Notes under the pieces: generated by a model
Database searches by the model: none
Seen by the model: only the letters and a program-made list of their open reading frames with translations
Told to the model about the DNA's origin: nothing
Assembly: GCA_021809235.1 (NCBI GenBank)
Contig: JAKBAG010000148.1
Location: 1-7,668 of the forward strand
Length of the DNA: 7,668 nucleotides
Source: Acidobacteriota bacterium
Lineage (GTDB): Bacteria > Acidobacteriota > Terriglobia > Terriglobales > Acidobacteriaceae
Direction of reading: 5' to 3'
Translations under genes and position numbers: made by a program
Shown here: in pieces, positions 1-5,283 of the stretch
How the letters are laid out: the number at the start of each line of letters is the position of its first letter
How positions within the stretch are numbered: position 1 is the first letter of the stretch

Positions 1-105
1 GAACTGGACAAGGGTGGACGATGCACAGCGAGCTTTCATTTCAAGCCCAGTCCGGGGCAGATTCCAGCGATTGGCCCTGTGACATGCATGGGAGACATGC
101 AATGA
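1..105 (+). CDS. Outer-membrane usher of a chaperone-usher pilus, C-terminal end only (partial)
   Basis: The frame beginning at base 1 is open to a TGA at 103-105 and gives the last 34 residues of a protein whose start lies outside the window. It reads ELDKGGRCTASFHF, then a Pro-rich linker, then IGPVTCMGDMQ. Two cysteines (fragment residues 8 and 29) flank a short beta-strand stretch with a final GPVxC. This is the usual look of the C-terminal plug-like domain (PapC_C) of fimbrial ushers, where the Cys pair forms a disulfide. Ushers are outer-membrane beta-barrels that receive chaperone-subunit complexes and secrete the growing pilus. The identification rests on this short tail and on the next gene, a two-domain SCPU protein starting inside its stop codon (ATGA at 102-105), which matches the csuD-csuE order of Csu pilus operons. 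Confidence 0.7.
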   Translation, partial: ELDKGGRCTASFHFKPSPGQIPAIGPVTCMGDMQ

Positions 106-965
106 CCCGACAACACTTTCGATGGATGCTGATGCTTCTGATCCTCATGACCGGAAGCTTTGCCTATGGCGCAAACTGCACAATTAAAGCCACAGGGGTG
201 AACTTTGGAAACTACTCCACAACCATCCGGAAAGTGGTGGGGACCGTGACGGTAACGTGCTCCAAGAACGTCAGTTACGCCATTGCACTGAACCAGGGGT
301 TGGGTACAGGGGCAACTGTGACCAATCGCAGCATGAAAAGTGGCAGTAATGTACTCGGTTACGGGCTCTATACCGATGCGGCAAGAACCATCAACTGGGG
401 AGACAGCACAGGCACCAACTGGGTGACAAGGACGGGAACCGGATCGGCACAAAAGATCAATATTTATGCCGAGATCCCGGCAAATGAATATTCCAATGTG
501 GGCACCTATAGCGATACGATCACGGCATCGGTGGAAGGCGCCGGCTTCAAAACTGTCAATGCAAGCTTTGCCGTGAAAGCCTCGATGCTGGCTCACTGCA
601 TCCTTTCCGCATCTCCACTTGTTTTTGGAAGTTACACCGGAGTTGTCAATAATGCGACAACCAGCATCGATGTTACCTGTACGAACCAGACAAGCTATAC
701 CGTGGGGTTGAATCAGGGAAAAAGCTCCGGAGCCACGGTCACAAAACGCGCGATGACCGGACCCGCTGGTAGCCTGCTCAAATATGGGCTCTACTCCGAT
801 TCAGGCCATACGCGGAACTGGGGCAATACGGCTGCCACCAACTGGGTCTCTGGAGCCGGTGCCGGGAGCAAGCAGTCCTTAACGGTTTACGGACAGATTC
901 CGGCTGGCCAGTTTCCACGACCTGGCAGCTATTCGGATACGATCATCGCAAATATCACATATTAG
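102..965 (+). CDS. Two-domain spore coat U (SCPU) family secreted protein, CsuE-like pilus tip adhesin
   Basis: This 287-residue protein starts with a signal peptide: MTRQHFRW, a hydrophobic core MLMLLILM, and likely cleavage in FAYGAN around residues 23-24. Two homologous SCPU domains follow, at about 25-160 and 165-287. Each has a Cys near its start (C26, C166) and a second in a VTC motif (C53, C193), then SY(A/T)xxLNQG, GATVT(N/K)R, YGLY(T/S)D, NWG, TNWV, an xIPA motif and GxYSDTI near the end. The ATG at 102 is chosen because it gives a proper signal peptide, has GGAG 7 nt upstream and overlaps the usher stop codon as ATGA, implying translational coupling. An in-frame ATG at 21 would bury the signal peptide. 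Two SCPU domains directly after the usher is the arrangement of CsuE, the tip adhesin of Csu pili. A minor pilin role is the alternative. Confidence 0.85.
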   Translation: MTRQHFRWMLMLLILMTGSFAYGANCTIKATGVNFGNYSTTIRKVVGTVTVTCSKNVSYAIALNQGLGTGATVTNRSMKSGSNVLGYGLYTDAARTINWGDSTGTNWVTRTGTGSAQKINIYAEIPANEYSNVGTYSDTITASVEGAGFKTVNASFAVKASMLAHCILSASPLVFGSYTGVVNNATTSIDVTCTNQTSYTVGLNQGKSSGATVTKRAMTGPAGSLLKYGLYSDSGHTRNWGNTAATNWVSGAGAGSKQSLTVYGQIPAGQFPRPGSYSDTIIANITY

Positions 966-1076
966 TCAGTATGGAGTGACCGGTTCCCTGCGCGGTGCGT
1001 GGGTTAGTCTGTGAGCCGCAAGGCAACACAGATCAGAGCCGCAAGCGGAGAGTAACCGGTCACTCCATACTGACTA
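963..1076. repeat. Perfect 23-bp inverted repeat enclosing a structured 68-nt loop
   Basis: Arm 963-985 (TAGTCAGTATGGAGTG...) is the exact reverse complement of arm 1054-1076 (...CACTCCATACTGACTA), 23 of 23 bases. The left arm includes the adhesin TAG stop (963-965). The 68-nt interior can fold further: CGC/GCG closing a GGT loop (991-999) inside a CCC/GGG pair; TCTGTG/CACAGA (1008-1013 with 1027-1032) holding GCC-GCAA-GGC, a GNRA tetraloop hairpin (1015-1024); and CCG/CGG (1039-1048). A 10-bp direct repeat GAGCCGCAAG occurs at 1013-1022 and 1036-1045. No T-run follows the right arm, so it is not a canonical intrinsic terminator, although it could still stop transcription or protect the mRNA 3' end. 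A MITE or REPIN-like palindromic element, or a structured RNA, are the alternatives. Confidence 0.85.
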
Positions 1077-1179
1077 GAGAGCTTCGAAGCCTCCAAGGCA
1101 ATCTCTGGCATAAGCAGAGAATTGTCAGCCGTCTGGCAACAACGATGGCAGCAGCAATCGCTTCAATTTTTTTGTTTTT
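1077..1179. other. Intergenic spacer with a small hairpin and a T-rich tract
   Basis: No gene is visible. It contains a palindrome GCTTCGAAGC at 1081-1090, a 6-bp hairpin TCTCTG/CAGAGA (1102-1107 with 1115-1120), and a T-rich run (T7-G-T6) at 1167-1180 directly beside the tRNA-Pro 3' end. On the tRNA strand that run reads as A's, so it does not serve as a terminator for the tRNA. For plus-strand transcripts it lacks an adjacent GC-rich stem. Confidence 0.5.
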
Positions 1180-1256
1180 TGGTCGGGGCGGAGGGATTCG
1201 AACCCCCGACCCTCTGCTCCCAAAGCAGATGCGCTACCAGACTGCGCTACGCCCCG
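1180..1256 (-). tRNA. tRNA-Pro (anticodon TGG), CCA encoded
   Basis: On the minus strand a complete 77-nt cloverleaf runs from 1256 to 1180. The acceptor CGGGGCG (1256-1250) pairs with CGCCCCG (1190-1184). The D arm is GCGC...GCGC, and the anticodon stem TCTGC/GCAGA encloses TTTGGGA, giving anticodon TGG (reads CCA and other CCN codons by wobble). The T arm has TTCGAAT, the discriminator is A (1183), and CCA is encoded at 1182-1180. It points away from the tRNA-His gene, so the two are divergently transcribed. Confidence 0.97.
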
Positions 1257-1294
1257 ACAGGCAGGATGCGGCCGCAACTACCAGCCACTCTTTG

Positions 1295-1300
1295 ATTGTA
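1295..1300 (-). promoter_or_regulatory. Candidate -10 box for tRNA-Pro
   Basis: On the minus strand TACAAT (in GGTACAATCA) lies 38 nt before the tRNA-Pro 5' end. The same ten bases precede tRNA-His on the other strand. No convincing -35 box is seen at 16-18 nt. The assignment rests on the hexamer and its recurrence. Confidence 0.4.
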
Positions 1301-1453
1301 CCTTGAACGCCTGCGCATACCAGTATCCACAGCGCAACCTACTCCGGCTACACATCCCTCATGGGCATATTCCACAGACACGCGCCCAACAGAACCAAGC
1401 ATGCATCACGGGGCAATCCGGTTCAGCTTGAACGGGTCTGCAAGCGCAGCCAA

Positions 1454-1462
1454 TGGTACAAT
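1454..1462 (+). promoter_or_regulatory. Extended -10 promoter for tRNA-His (and possibly yheT)
   Basis: TGGTACAAT fits an extended -10 element (TGn plus TACAAT) and ends 15 nt before the first base of tRNA-His, which places initiation about 7-9 nt upstream of the mature tRNA. A TTGAAC at 1428-1433 is too far (23 nt spacer) to be a normal -35. Because the hydrolase starts only 17 nt after the tRNA, this may also be its promoter. Confidence 0.5.
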
Positions 1463-1477
1463 CAGTGAAGCGATGAT

Positions 1478-1553
1478 GGCGGCTATAGTTCAGCGGCAGA
1501 ACGCCTGACTGTGGCTCAGGATGTCGTGGGTTCGATCCCCACTAGCCGCCCCA
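1478..1553 (+). tRNA. tRNA-His (anticodon GTG), G-1 and CCA encoded
   Basis: A complete cloverleaf. The extra G-1 typical of tRNA-His (1478) pairs with C73 (1550). The acceptor GCGGCTA (1479-1485) pairs with TAGCCGC (1543-1549). The D arm starts at GTTC (1488), the anticodon stem CCTGA/TCAGG encloses CTGTGGC (anticodon GTG), the T arm contains TTCGATC, and CCA is at 1551-1553. The hydrolase start codon follows after 17 nt, suggesting one transcript that is split by tRNA 3' processing. Confidence 0.97.
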
Positions 1554-1570
1554 CATATCGCACTCTCCCC

Positions 1571-2665
1571 ATGAATCCTGGCAAACCTGCGCTGCCTCCA
1601 GATTCGGAATGGCTTATCCCATACACTCCGATACGATACCTGCGTGGCGGGCACGCGCAGACGCTCGTGGGCAACTTCTGGCCGCGTCCTAAGGCTGCTG
1701 TTGGAGAGGCTGAGGCGGTACTGGTGGATCCGGTGGATGGTAGCCGAGTGCTGTGCCACTGCCACTGGCTGCGAAGCAAACAGACAGGCGCTGTGGAGAA
1801 CCATCGTCTTACCCTACTGCTGCTGCATGGGCTGGAGGGATCCTCCAACTCCGGATATATTCTCGGCCTTACAGAGCTGGCACTGCGTGCCGGGTGCAAC
1901 GTGATTCGCATGAACATGCGCAACTGCGGCGGAACGGAAGCATGGACCCCCACACTGTATCACTCCGGTCGATCTGCGGATGTTACCGCAGTTGCCTTGC
2001 ATTTCCAGCAGAAGCATGCGCTGGAGCGGGTAGCTATGATCGGATATTCGATGGGCGGAAATCTGGTTCTGCGCATGGCAGGAGTACTGGGTGTGGATGT
2101 CCCTCGCTGGCTTACGGCAGTGGCAACGGTCAGCCCGGTGACAGATCTGGCGGAGAGTGCCGACGCACTGCATCAGCCCTCGAATCGCATCTACGAGCAA
2201 CATTTTCTCCGTCGGCTGATGCGCCGATATGAGCGCAAGGCTGAGCTGTTTCCAGAGAGGTACCGCGTCCGCGATCTTCCAGCCATCCGCTCCATTCGCG
2301 ACTTCGATGAGGAGATTGTTGCGCCGCACAGTGGATTTTCCGGTGCGGATGACTATTACCACCGCGCATCGAGCGCGCGTCAGGCCGATGCACTCAGCAT
2401 CCCCACGCTGATTTTGCATGCGCTGGATGATCCGTTCATTCGCATGCACCACCTGACCCGGGAAACTCTGCTGGCGAACCCTGCGGTTCGGCTGGTGGAG
2501 TCGCGCCATGGAGGACACTGCGCTTTTCTGGCAGCGCGAACATCCCCGGCGCCCAAACTGTTTTGTCGCCATTGGGCGGAAATCACATCGATGCGCTTTG
2601 TGCTTGCTGCCTCTGGAATGGACGCCAAGGAGCACCTTCGATTGGGGTCTGAGCATGGAAACTGA
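1571..2665 (+). CDS. YheT-type alpha/beta-fold hydrolase
   Basis: A 364-residue cytoplasmic alpha/beta hydrolase of the YheT/ABHD1-ABHD3 group (carboxylesterase-like; the natural substrate of the bacterial members is not settled). It opens with the family signature RYLRGGHAQTLVGNFWPRP (residues 22-40). The oxyanion-side motif LLLLHGLEGSSNS lies at 82-94, the nucleophile elbow GYSMGG has Ser160, the acid is in LDDPF (Asp286 or 287), and the catalytic His is in HGGHCAF (His316). The triad is complete and the length is slightly above the roughly 320-340 usual for the family. The frame is open upstream into tRNA-His, so the first ATG after the tRNA (1571) is taken as the start. No Shine-Dalgarno is visible in the 17-nt gap (CATATCGCACTCTCCCC). 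It overlaps the next gene by 11 nt. Confidence 0.92.
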   Translation: MNPGKPALPPDSEWLIPYTPIRYLRGGHAQTLVGNFWPRPKAAVGEAEAVLVDPVDGSRVLCHCHWLRSKQTGAVENHRLTLLLLHGLEGSSNSGYILGLTELALRAGCNVIRMNMRNCGGTEAWTPTLYHSGRSADVTAVALHFQQKHALERVAMIGYSMGGNLVLRMAGVLGVDVPRWLTAVATVSPVTDLAESADALHQPSNRIYEQHFLRRLMRRYERKAELFPERYRVRDLPAIRSIRDFDEEIVAPHSGFSGADDYYHRASSARQADALSIPTLILHALDDPFIRMHHLTRETLLANPAVRLVESRHGGHCAFLAARTSPAPKLFCRHWAEITSMRFVLAASGMDAKEHLRLGSEHGN

Positions 2666-3254
2666 TTGGAGCGTGGAAATTGGCAGCGATGCCCCGGTCA
2701 TTGATCGGGACTGGCCAGGTTGGGTCGATCTACAGTGCAATCCGGATGCAGTGCAGCGACTGCCGGAGGTGTGTGCGTTTCCGCCGCTTGGAACAATGCT
2801 GCACGCGATGCTCCAGCACTGTTCTTACCTGCTAACCACGAAGTGTGACATGTGGATGGAGGGTCCGGCTGACCCGTTGGAATTCGACTCGGAACCAGAG
2901 AATTCTACCTGCGTTGCCGCCTGCTATCTGGACTTGTTGCCGCTGCATCTGGCCGAATGGAAGCAGTTTGCCGAAGTGGAGGAGTGGGCGCGAAACACGG
3001 TTCACCGTCTGCGCTCTCAAGTCTGCCGAAATGCGCGGGTAGAGCTGGTTGTGCGCGAGGCATATGCATTCCAGGACTCCGGCTTCGGTGTCACAGTTTA
3101 CCTAGCCGGATGCGGTGCAAGCGAATTCGCAGCGCATGCCGCGCTGGAAGCGGCAATGCTGATTGCGACCGATGTCTTGTGCCAGGAACATGTAACAGAG
3201 CTGTGCAGGGCGATTCCCGTTACAATGTCAGAAGAGACGCGTACGGGCGAGTAG
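2655..3254 (+). CDS. Unrecognised Cys-rich 199-residue protein, hypothetical
   Basis: I do not recognise this family. The ATG at 2655 is preferred over in-frame upstream starts, which lie deep inside the hydrolase gene. GGGG lies about 8 nt before it, and the 11-nt overlap with the hydrolase stop suggests translational coupling. The protein has no signal peptide or membrane span. It is acidic in its first half, has ten cysteines (28, 40, 56, 64, 86, 90, 124, 153, 176, 184) without CxxC pairs, and contains amphipathic stretches: LPLHLAEWKQFAEVEEWARN (95-114) and EFAAHAALEAAMLIATDVLC (157-176). The middle has a beta-like segment ARVELVVREAYAF followed by GFGVTVYLAGCG. The stop codon 3252-3254 lies inside tRNA-Arg (10-nt overlap), and a tRNA-like promoter hexamer sits in its last codons. 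It may act with the hydrolase, but only the gene order says so. Confidence 0.75.
   Translation: METDWSVEIGSDAPVIDRDWPGWVDLQCNPDAVQRLPEVCAFPPLGTMLHAMLQHCSYLLTTKCDMWMEGPADPLEFDSEPENSTCVAACYLDLLPLHLAEWKQFAEVEEWARNTVHRLRSQVCRNARVELVVREAYAFQDSGFGVTVYLAGCGASEFAAHAALEAAMLIATDVLCQEHVTELCRAIPVTMSEETRTGE
3221..3226 (+). promoter_or_regulatory. Candidate -10 box for tRNA-Arg inside the preceding gene
   Basis: TACAAT, the same hexamer found before tRNA-His and tRNA-Pro, lies 18 nt upstream of tRNA-Arg within the last codons of the unknown gene (encoding part of PVTMS). No good -35 is seen at standard spacing. It would allow tRNA-Arg to be made independently of the upstream operon. Confidence 0.4.
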
Positions 3255-3321
3255 CTCAATCGGATAGAGCAACGGCCTTCTAAGCCGTAGGTTACAGGTT
3301 CGATCCCTGTCTCGCCTACCA
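3245..3321 (+). tRNA. tRNA-Arg (anticodon TCT), CCA encoded
   Basis: A complete 77-nt cloverleaf. The acceptor GGGCGAG (3245-3251) pairs with CTCGCCT (3311-3317), with a terminal G-T wobble. The D arm is GCTC...GAGC, the anticodon stem ACGGC/GCCGT encloses CTTCTAA (anticodon TCT, reading AGA/AGG), the T arm is ACAGG TTCGATC CCTGT, the discriminator is A, and CCA is at 3319-3321. The 5' ten bases overlap the end of the preceding coding region. The last 13 bases before the terminal A (3308-3320) recur at 7291-7303, so the 3' end looks like an integration site. Confidence 0.97.
3308..3320 (+). repeat. Putative attL: tRNA-Arg 3' end copy of the 13-bp direct repeat
   Basis: TGTCTCGCCTACC covers the last bases of the T stem, the acceptor 3' strand, the discriminator and the first two C's of CCA. 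It is identical to 7291-7303; flanking bases differ on both sides. Confidence 0.5.
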
Positions 3322-3404
3322 AGCCCCCTGAAGCTACTGACCCAAAACAAAGAAACTGAGCCAGCTTGAGGTTGAGGGATTTGACCTTGCCCTCAGGATG
3401 CGTA

Positions 3405-3713
3405 TCACTTAGCGTGCTGGTATAGGGAGATATTCCTACGTCGTAGTCGTCGTGGTGGTGTAAATGTGGGAATCGGCTTTATCGATTTCCGCATTTGCAC
3501 CGCCTGCTTCGGTCGCATCAGGATCTTATGCCCAGCTTCGATCAGAGCATCCTTCCAGCCGTGTTCGAACTCGACTGGACTGGCGTAGTTCAACGTTGAG
3601 TGCATACGCTTTCGGTGATACCAGAGCAGCCAATCAAGCACTGCATCCTTGGCCTGGCGGATGGTTTCAAAGCGCTCACCGTGCAGACCACCATCGCCCC
3701 AGGGTCGGATTCG
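3405..3713 (-). pseudogene. IS3-family transposase (OrfB) remnant, C-terminal piece only
   Basis: Reading the minus strand, homology to IS3-family OrfB transposases begins abruptly at LHGERFETIRQAKDA (3686 downward) and continues through VLDWLLWYHRKRMHSTLNY and SPVEFEHGW, the typical end of the rve integrase core. It finishes at a stop at 3405. Upstream of 3686 the frame has unrelated residues (IRPWGDGG) and a stop codon at 3716-3714. The two aspartates and the glutamate of the DDE catalytic triad and the helix-turn-helix OrfA are missing, so the element is dead. The IS end probably lies somewhere in 3322-3404, within a few tens of bases of tRNA-Arg, but no partner inverted repeat is left to define it. 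Homology is clear for about 90 residues out of a usual 270-300. Confidence 0.8.
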
Positions 3714-3965
3714 TCATCCAAGTTGTTGCCATAGAGTCGCCGACGCGGTCTTGTGGCGCAGCCGCGCGTCCATTCCGTAACAAAGAGAGCGCGTGGCGCG
3801 TTTTACGGTAGCGTGCCGGACCCAATCATCATGAAGCGTTGGCGACTTTCGTGCGGATTTGCATCGTTGAGCGACTTGGCAACTCTGGTCTCATCCAGAA
3901 CGGGATGCCTATTCGTTCCGATTCTCGATCATGCCAGGTGTCGAGCAGTGTTTGTTAAGAGGCGC
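3714..3965. other. Non-coding or degraded stretch between IS remnant and dinB-like gene
   Basis: No convincing gene is seen. A plus-strand frame is open at 3753-3977 but has no recognisable motif, no ribosome binding site, and runs into the convergent dinB-like gene. All other frames carry several stops. It is most likely DNA left by the deletion that removed the rest of the IS element. Confidence 0.45.
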
Positions 3966-4520
3966 CTATCTTGCTGACCACGGTGGAACCACTCCGGTCG
4001 TGCGCGCATAGGCGATGAGTTGGCCTAGGTGCTCATTGGAGTGGACGAGCATGCGCAGGTAAATGGCGTCGACAGTCGTATCGCGCCCGGCAACGTGGAC
4101 CTTGTTGGCGAGGTTCTCCGGGGACTCTTTGAGACGGGCTGTGCGGACAGCCTCCAGAGAACGCTTGAGCCAGGCGATCACCTCAGGCTTAGAGGTCACG
4201 GTCTTTTCTGAGTCTTGCTTGAGATCAGGAGGCATGGGATGACCAATGGTCGAAAGCAGCCAGAAGTTTGTGATCGCGATGTGCATGCAGACTTCGCTCG
4301 TGGAGCGGATGCCGGGGGCAGGGCGCCAGGCGAACTTGTCTGCCGGTGTAGCTTCCGCGAGGGCAAGAAGCTCATAGGTAACGTGCTGCCATTCGCCTTG
4401 GTAGCCCAGAAAGATTCCTTGGGCATCGGCCTTTTGTGCCGGGCTGGGCTGCGCGGGCACAGGCATTGCAAAGACGAAGACAGAGATCAATGCGGCGAAT
4501 ACAGATGCAATGCGAGACAT
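3966..4520 (-). CDS. Secreted or periplasmic DinB-like (four-helix, metal-binding) protein
   Basis: A 184-residue protein with a signal peptide (residues 1-24: MSRIASVF, hydrophobic ALISVFVFAM, cleavage near VPAQ) followed by a DinB/YfiT-like four-helix domain. The putative metal histidines are H80 (EVCMHIAITNFW) and the HxxxH pair H160/H164 in HSNEHLGQLIAYAR; the end GVVPPWS is also typical of this subfamily. Members often carry a divalent metal. Some are thiol S-transferases, but most, including exported ones, have no known reaction. The start at 4520 has a strong Shine-Dalgarno (AGAGGA, about 6 nt away) and yields the signal peptide. An in-frame ATG at 4595 overlapping the tetR stop would spoil it. 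It lies 71 nt downstream of the tetR-type gene on the same strand, so it is probably transcribed from the regulator's promoter. Confidence 0.88.
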   Translation of the reverse strand: MSRIASVFAALISVFVFAMPVPAQPSPAQKADAQGIFLGYQGEWQHVTYELLALAEATPADKFAWRPAPGIRSTSEVCMHIAITNFWLLSTIGHPMPPDLKQDSEKTVTSKPEVIAWLKRSLEAVRTARLKESPENLANKVHVAGRDTTVDAIYLRMLVHSNEHLGQLIAYARTTGVVPPWSAR

Positions 4521-4591
4521 GGCAGTTCCTCTTCTCAGTTGTTCCTTGGCCGTGCCGATGGCGGCAACGAGACTTGCTTCCAGGGCGTGTT

Positions 4592-5173
4592 TCACTTCAG
4601 CAGCTCAAGAACCTGGGCGACGATAGGCTCGGTTTGTGCCGGGGTTGGGCTTGTGGTGCCCAGAACGCGCAACCCCCAAATGAAGACCATCAGCGTGGCA
4701 GCAAGAGCGCGAGGATCTTTGCCAGGGGCGAGATCGCCCTCGGCTTGGGCTCTTTCAAGCGTGCTCCGAAAGCTTGCTTCGATGCTTTGGAAATTGGCAC
4801 AAATGAGTTTTCGCGCAGCCTTATCATGACGAGCGACCTCGAGAGCCGAGTTGACGAGAAAACAACTGCGCTTCCCGGACGGCCCTGCCACGGTGGCCGC
4901 GAGCTGACGGAAGAAGTCGCGAATCGCTTCGAGGGGATTGCTGTGCTTGGCAAGCTGGCGTTCGACTGCGGCCCGATTGAAATCGCCATAGAGATCGAGA
5001 GCGGCGAGAAAGAGATCTTGCTTTGATTGGAAGGCTGCGTAGATGCTGCCGGGATTTAGACCCGTGATGCGGATGATTTCAGCCATCCCCGTGGCTTCAT
5101 AGCCGTGCTCCCAGAAAGCCTTCATTGCTTTCTCGACGACTTCTTCCCGTTTGTATGTAGCCGTACGCGCCAT
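4592..5173 (-). CDS. TetR/AcrR-family transcriptional repressor
   Basis: A 193-residue regulator. The N-terminal DNA-binding domain (about 6-52) shows the TetR pattern: KREEVVEKAMKAFWEHGYEATGM, then the helix-turn-helix MAEIIRITGLNPGSIYAAFQSKQDLF. The C-terminal ligand domain has RSCFLVNSALEVARHD (102-117), a motif of the AcrR/ComR-like subgroup, and KLICANF (122-128). Its two cysteines are C104 and C125; whether they sense redox state is open. The ATG at 5173 is preferred over a TTG two codons upstream. No strong Shine-Dalgarno is visible. The 110-nt gap to the divergent peroxiredoxin holds a sigma70-like promoter and a palindromic operator over its -35, so autorepression and control of both neighbours are expected. 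Confidence 0.92.
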   Translation of the reverse strand: MARTATYKREEVVEKAMKAFWEHGYEATGMAEIIRITGLNPGSIYAAFQSKQDLFLAALDLYGDFNRAAVERQLAKHSNPLEAIRDFFRQLAATVAGPSGKRSCFLVNSALEVARHDKAARKLICANFQSIEASFRSTLERAQAEGDLAPGKDPRALAATLMVFIWGLRVLGTTSPTPAQTEPIVAQVLELLK

Positions 5174-5191
5174 GGGCAAATTTGTTCTTTC

Positions 5192-5220
5192 ATCATAACC
5201 GAATCAATCTCATATTTGAA
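5192..5220 (-). promoter_or_regulatory. Promoter of the tetR-dinB transcript
   Basis: On the minus strand a -35 TTCAAA (bases 5220-5215) is separated by exactly 17 nt from a -10 TATGAT (5197-5192). Transcription would begin near 5185, leaving a leader of about 12 nt to the ATG at 5173. The -35 overlaps the palindrome at 5216-5231. Confidence 0.55.
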
Positions 5221-5231
5221 CGAACATTCAA
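5216..5231. promoter_or_regulatory. Putative TetR-type operator
   Basis: The palindrome TTGAACGAACATTCAA has perfect 5-bp outer half-sites (TTGAA/TTCAA) and a 6-bp centre, the size and style of TetR-family operators. It lies in the divergent region between the regulator and the peroxiredoxin and covers the -35 of the regulator promoter, so binding should block that promoter. It is 52 nt upstream of the peroxiredoxin start codon and could act there too. Confidence 0.5.
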
Positions 5232-5283
5232 TTATGTGAGAGGATTAGAGAGTTGTAAGACTCGTATGAGTGGAGAAGACGAC

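Noticed and set aside
36..596. A 186-codon minus-strand open frame opposite the SCPU gene
   Set aside because: It is antisense to a clear secreted protein, has no ribosome binding site or motif, and its Cys/His-rich composition is that of a shadow frame.
963..1076. The inverted repeat as an intrinsic terminator
   Set aside because: No T-run follows either arm in the useful direction and the loop is far too long for a classic terminator hairpin.
995..1306. Plus-strand open frame of 103 codons across tRNA-Pro
   Set aside because: It reads through the right arm of the inverted repeat and the whole tRNA gene; no domain or start signal.
1814..2740. A 308-codon minus-strand open frame
   Set aside because: It lies antisense to the YheT-type hydrolase, whose motifs are unmistakable; length comes from GC-biased codons.
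4521..4595. N-terminal extension of the dinB-like gene starting at 4595 with an ATGA overlap to tetR
   Set aside because: It would put 25 residues before a good signal peptide, and the strong Shine-Dalgarno belongs to the ATG at 4520.
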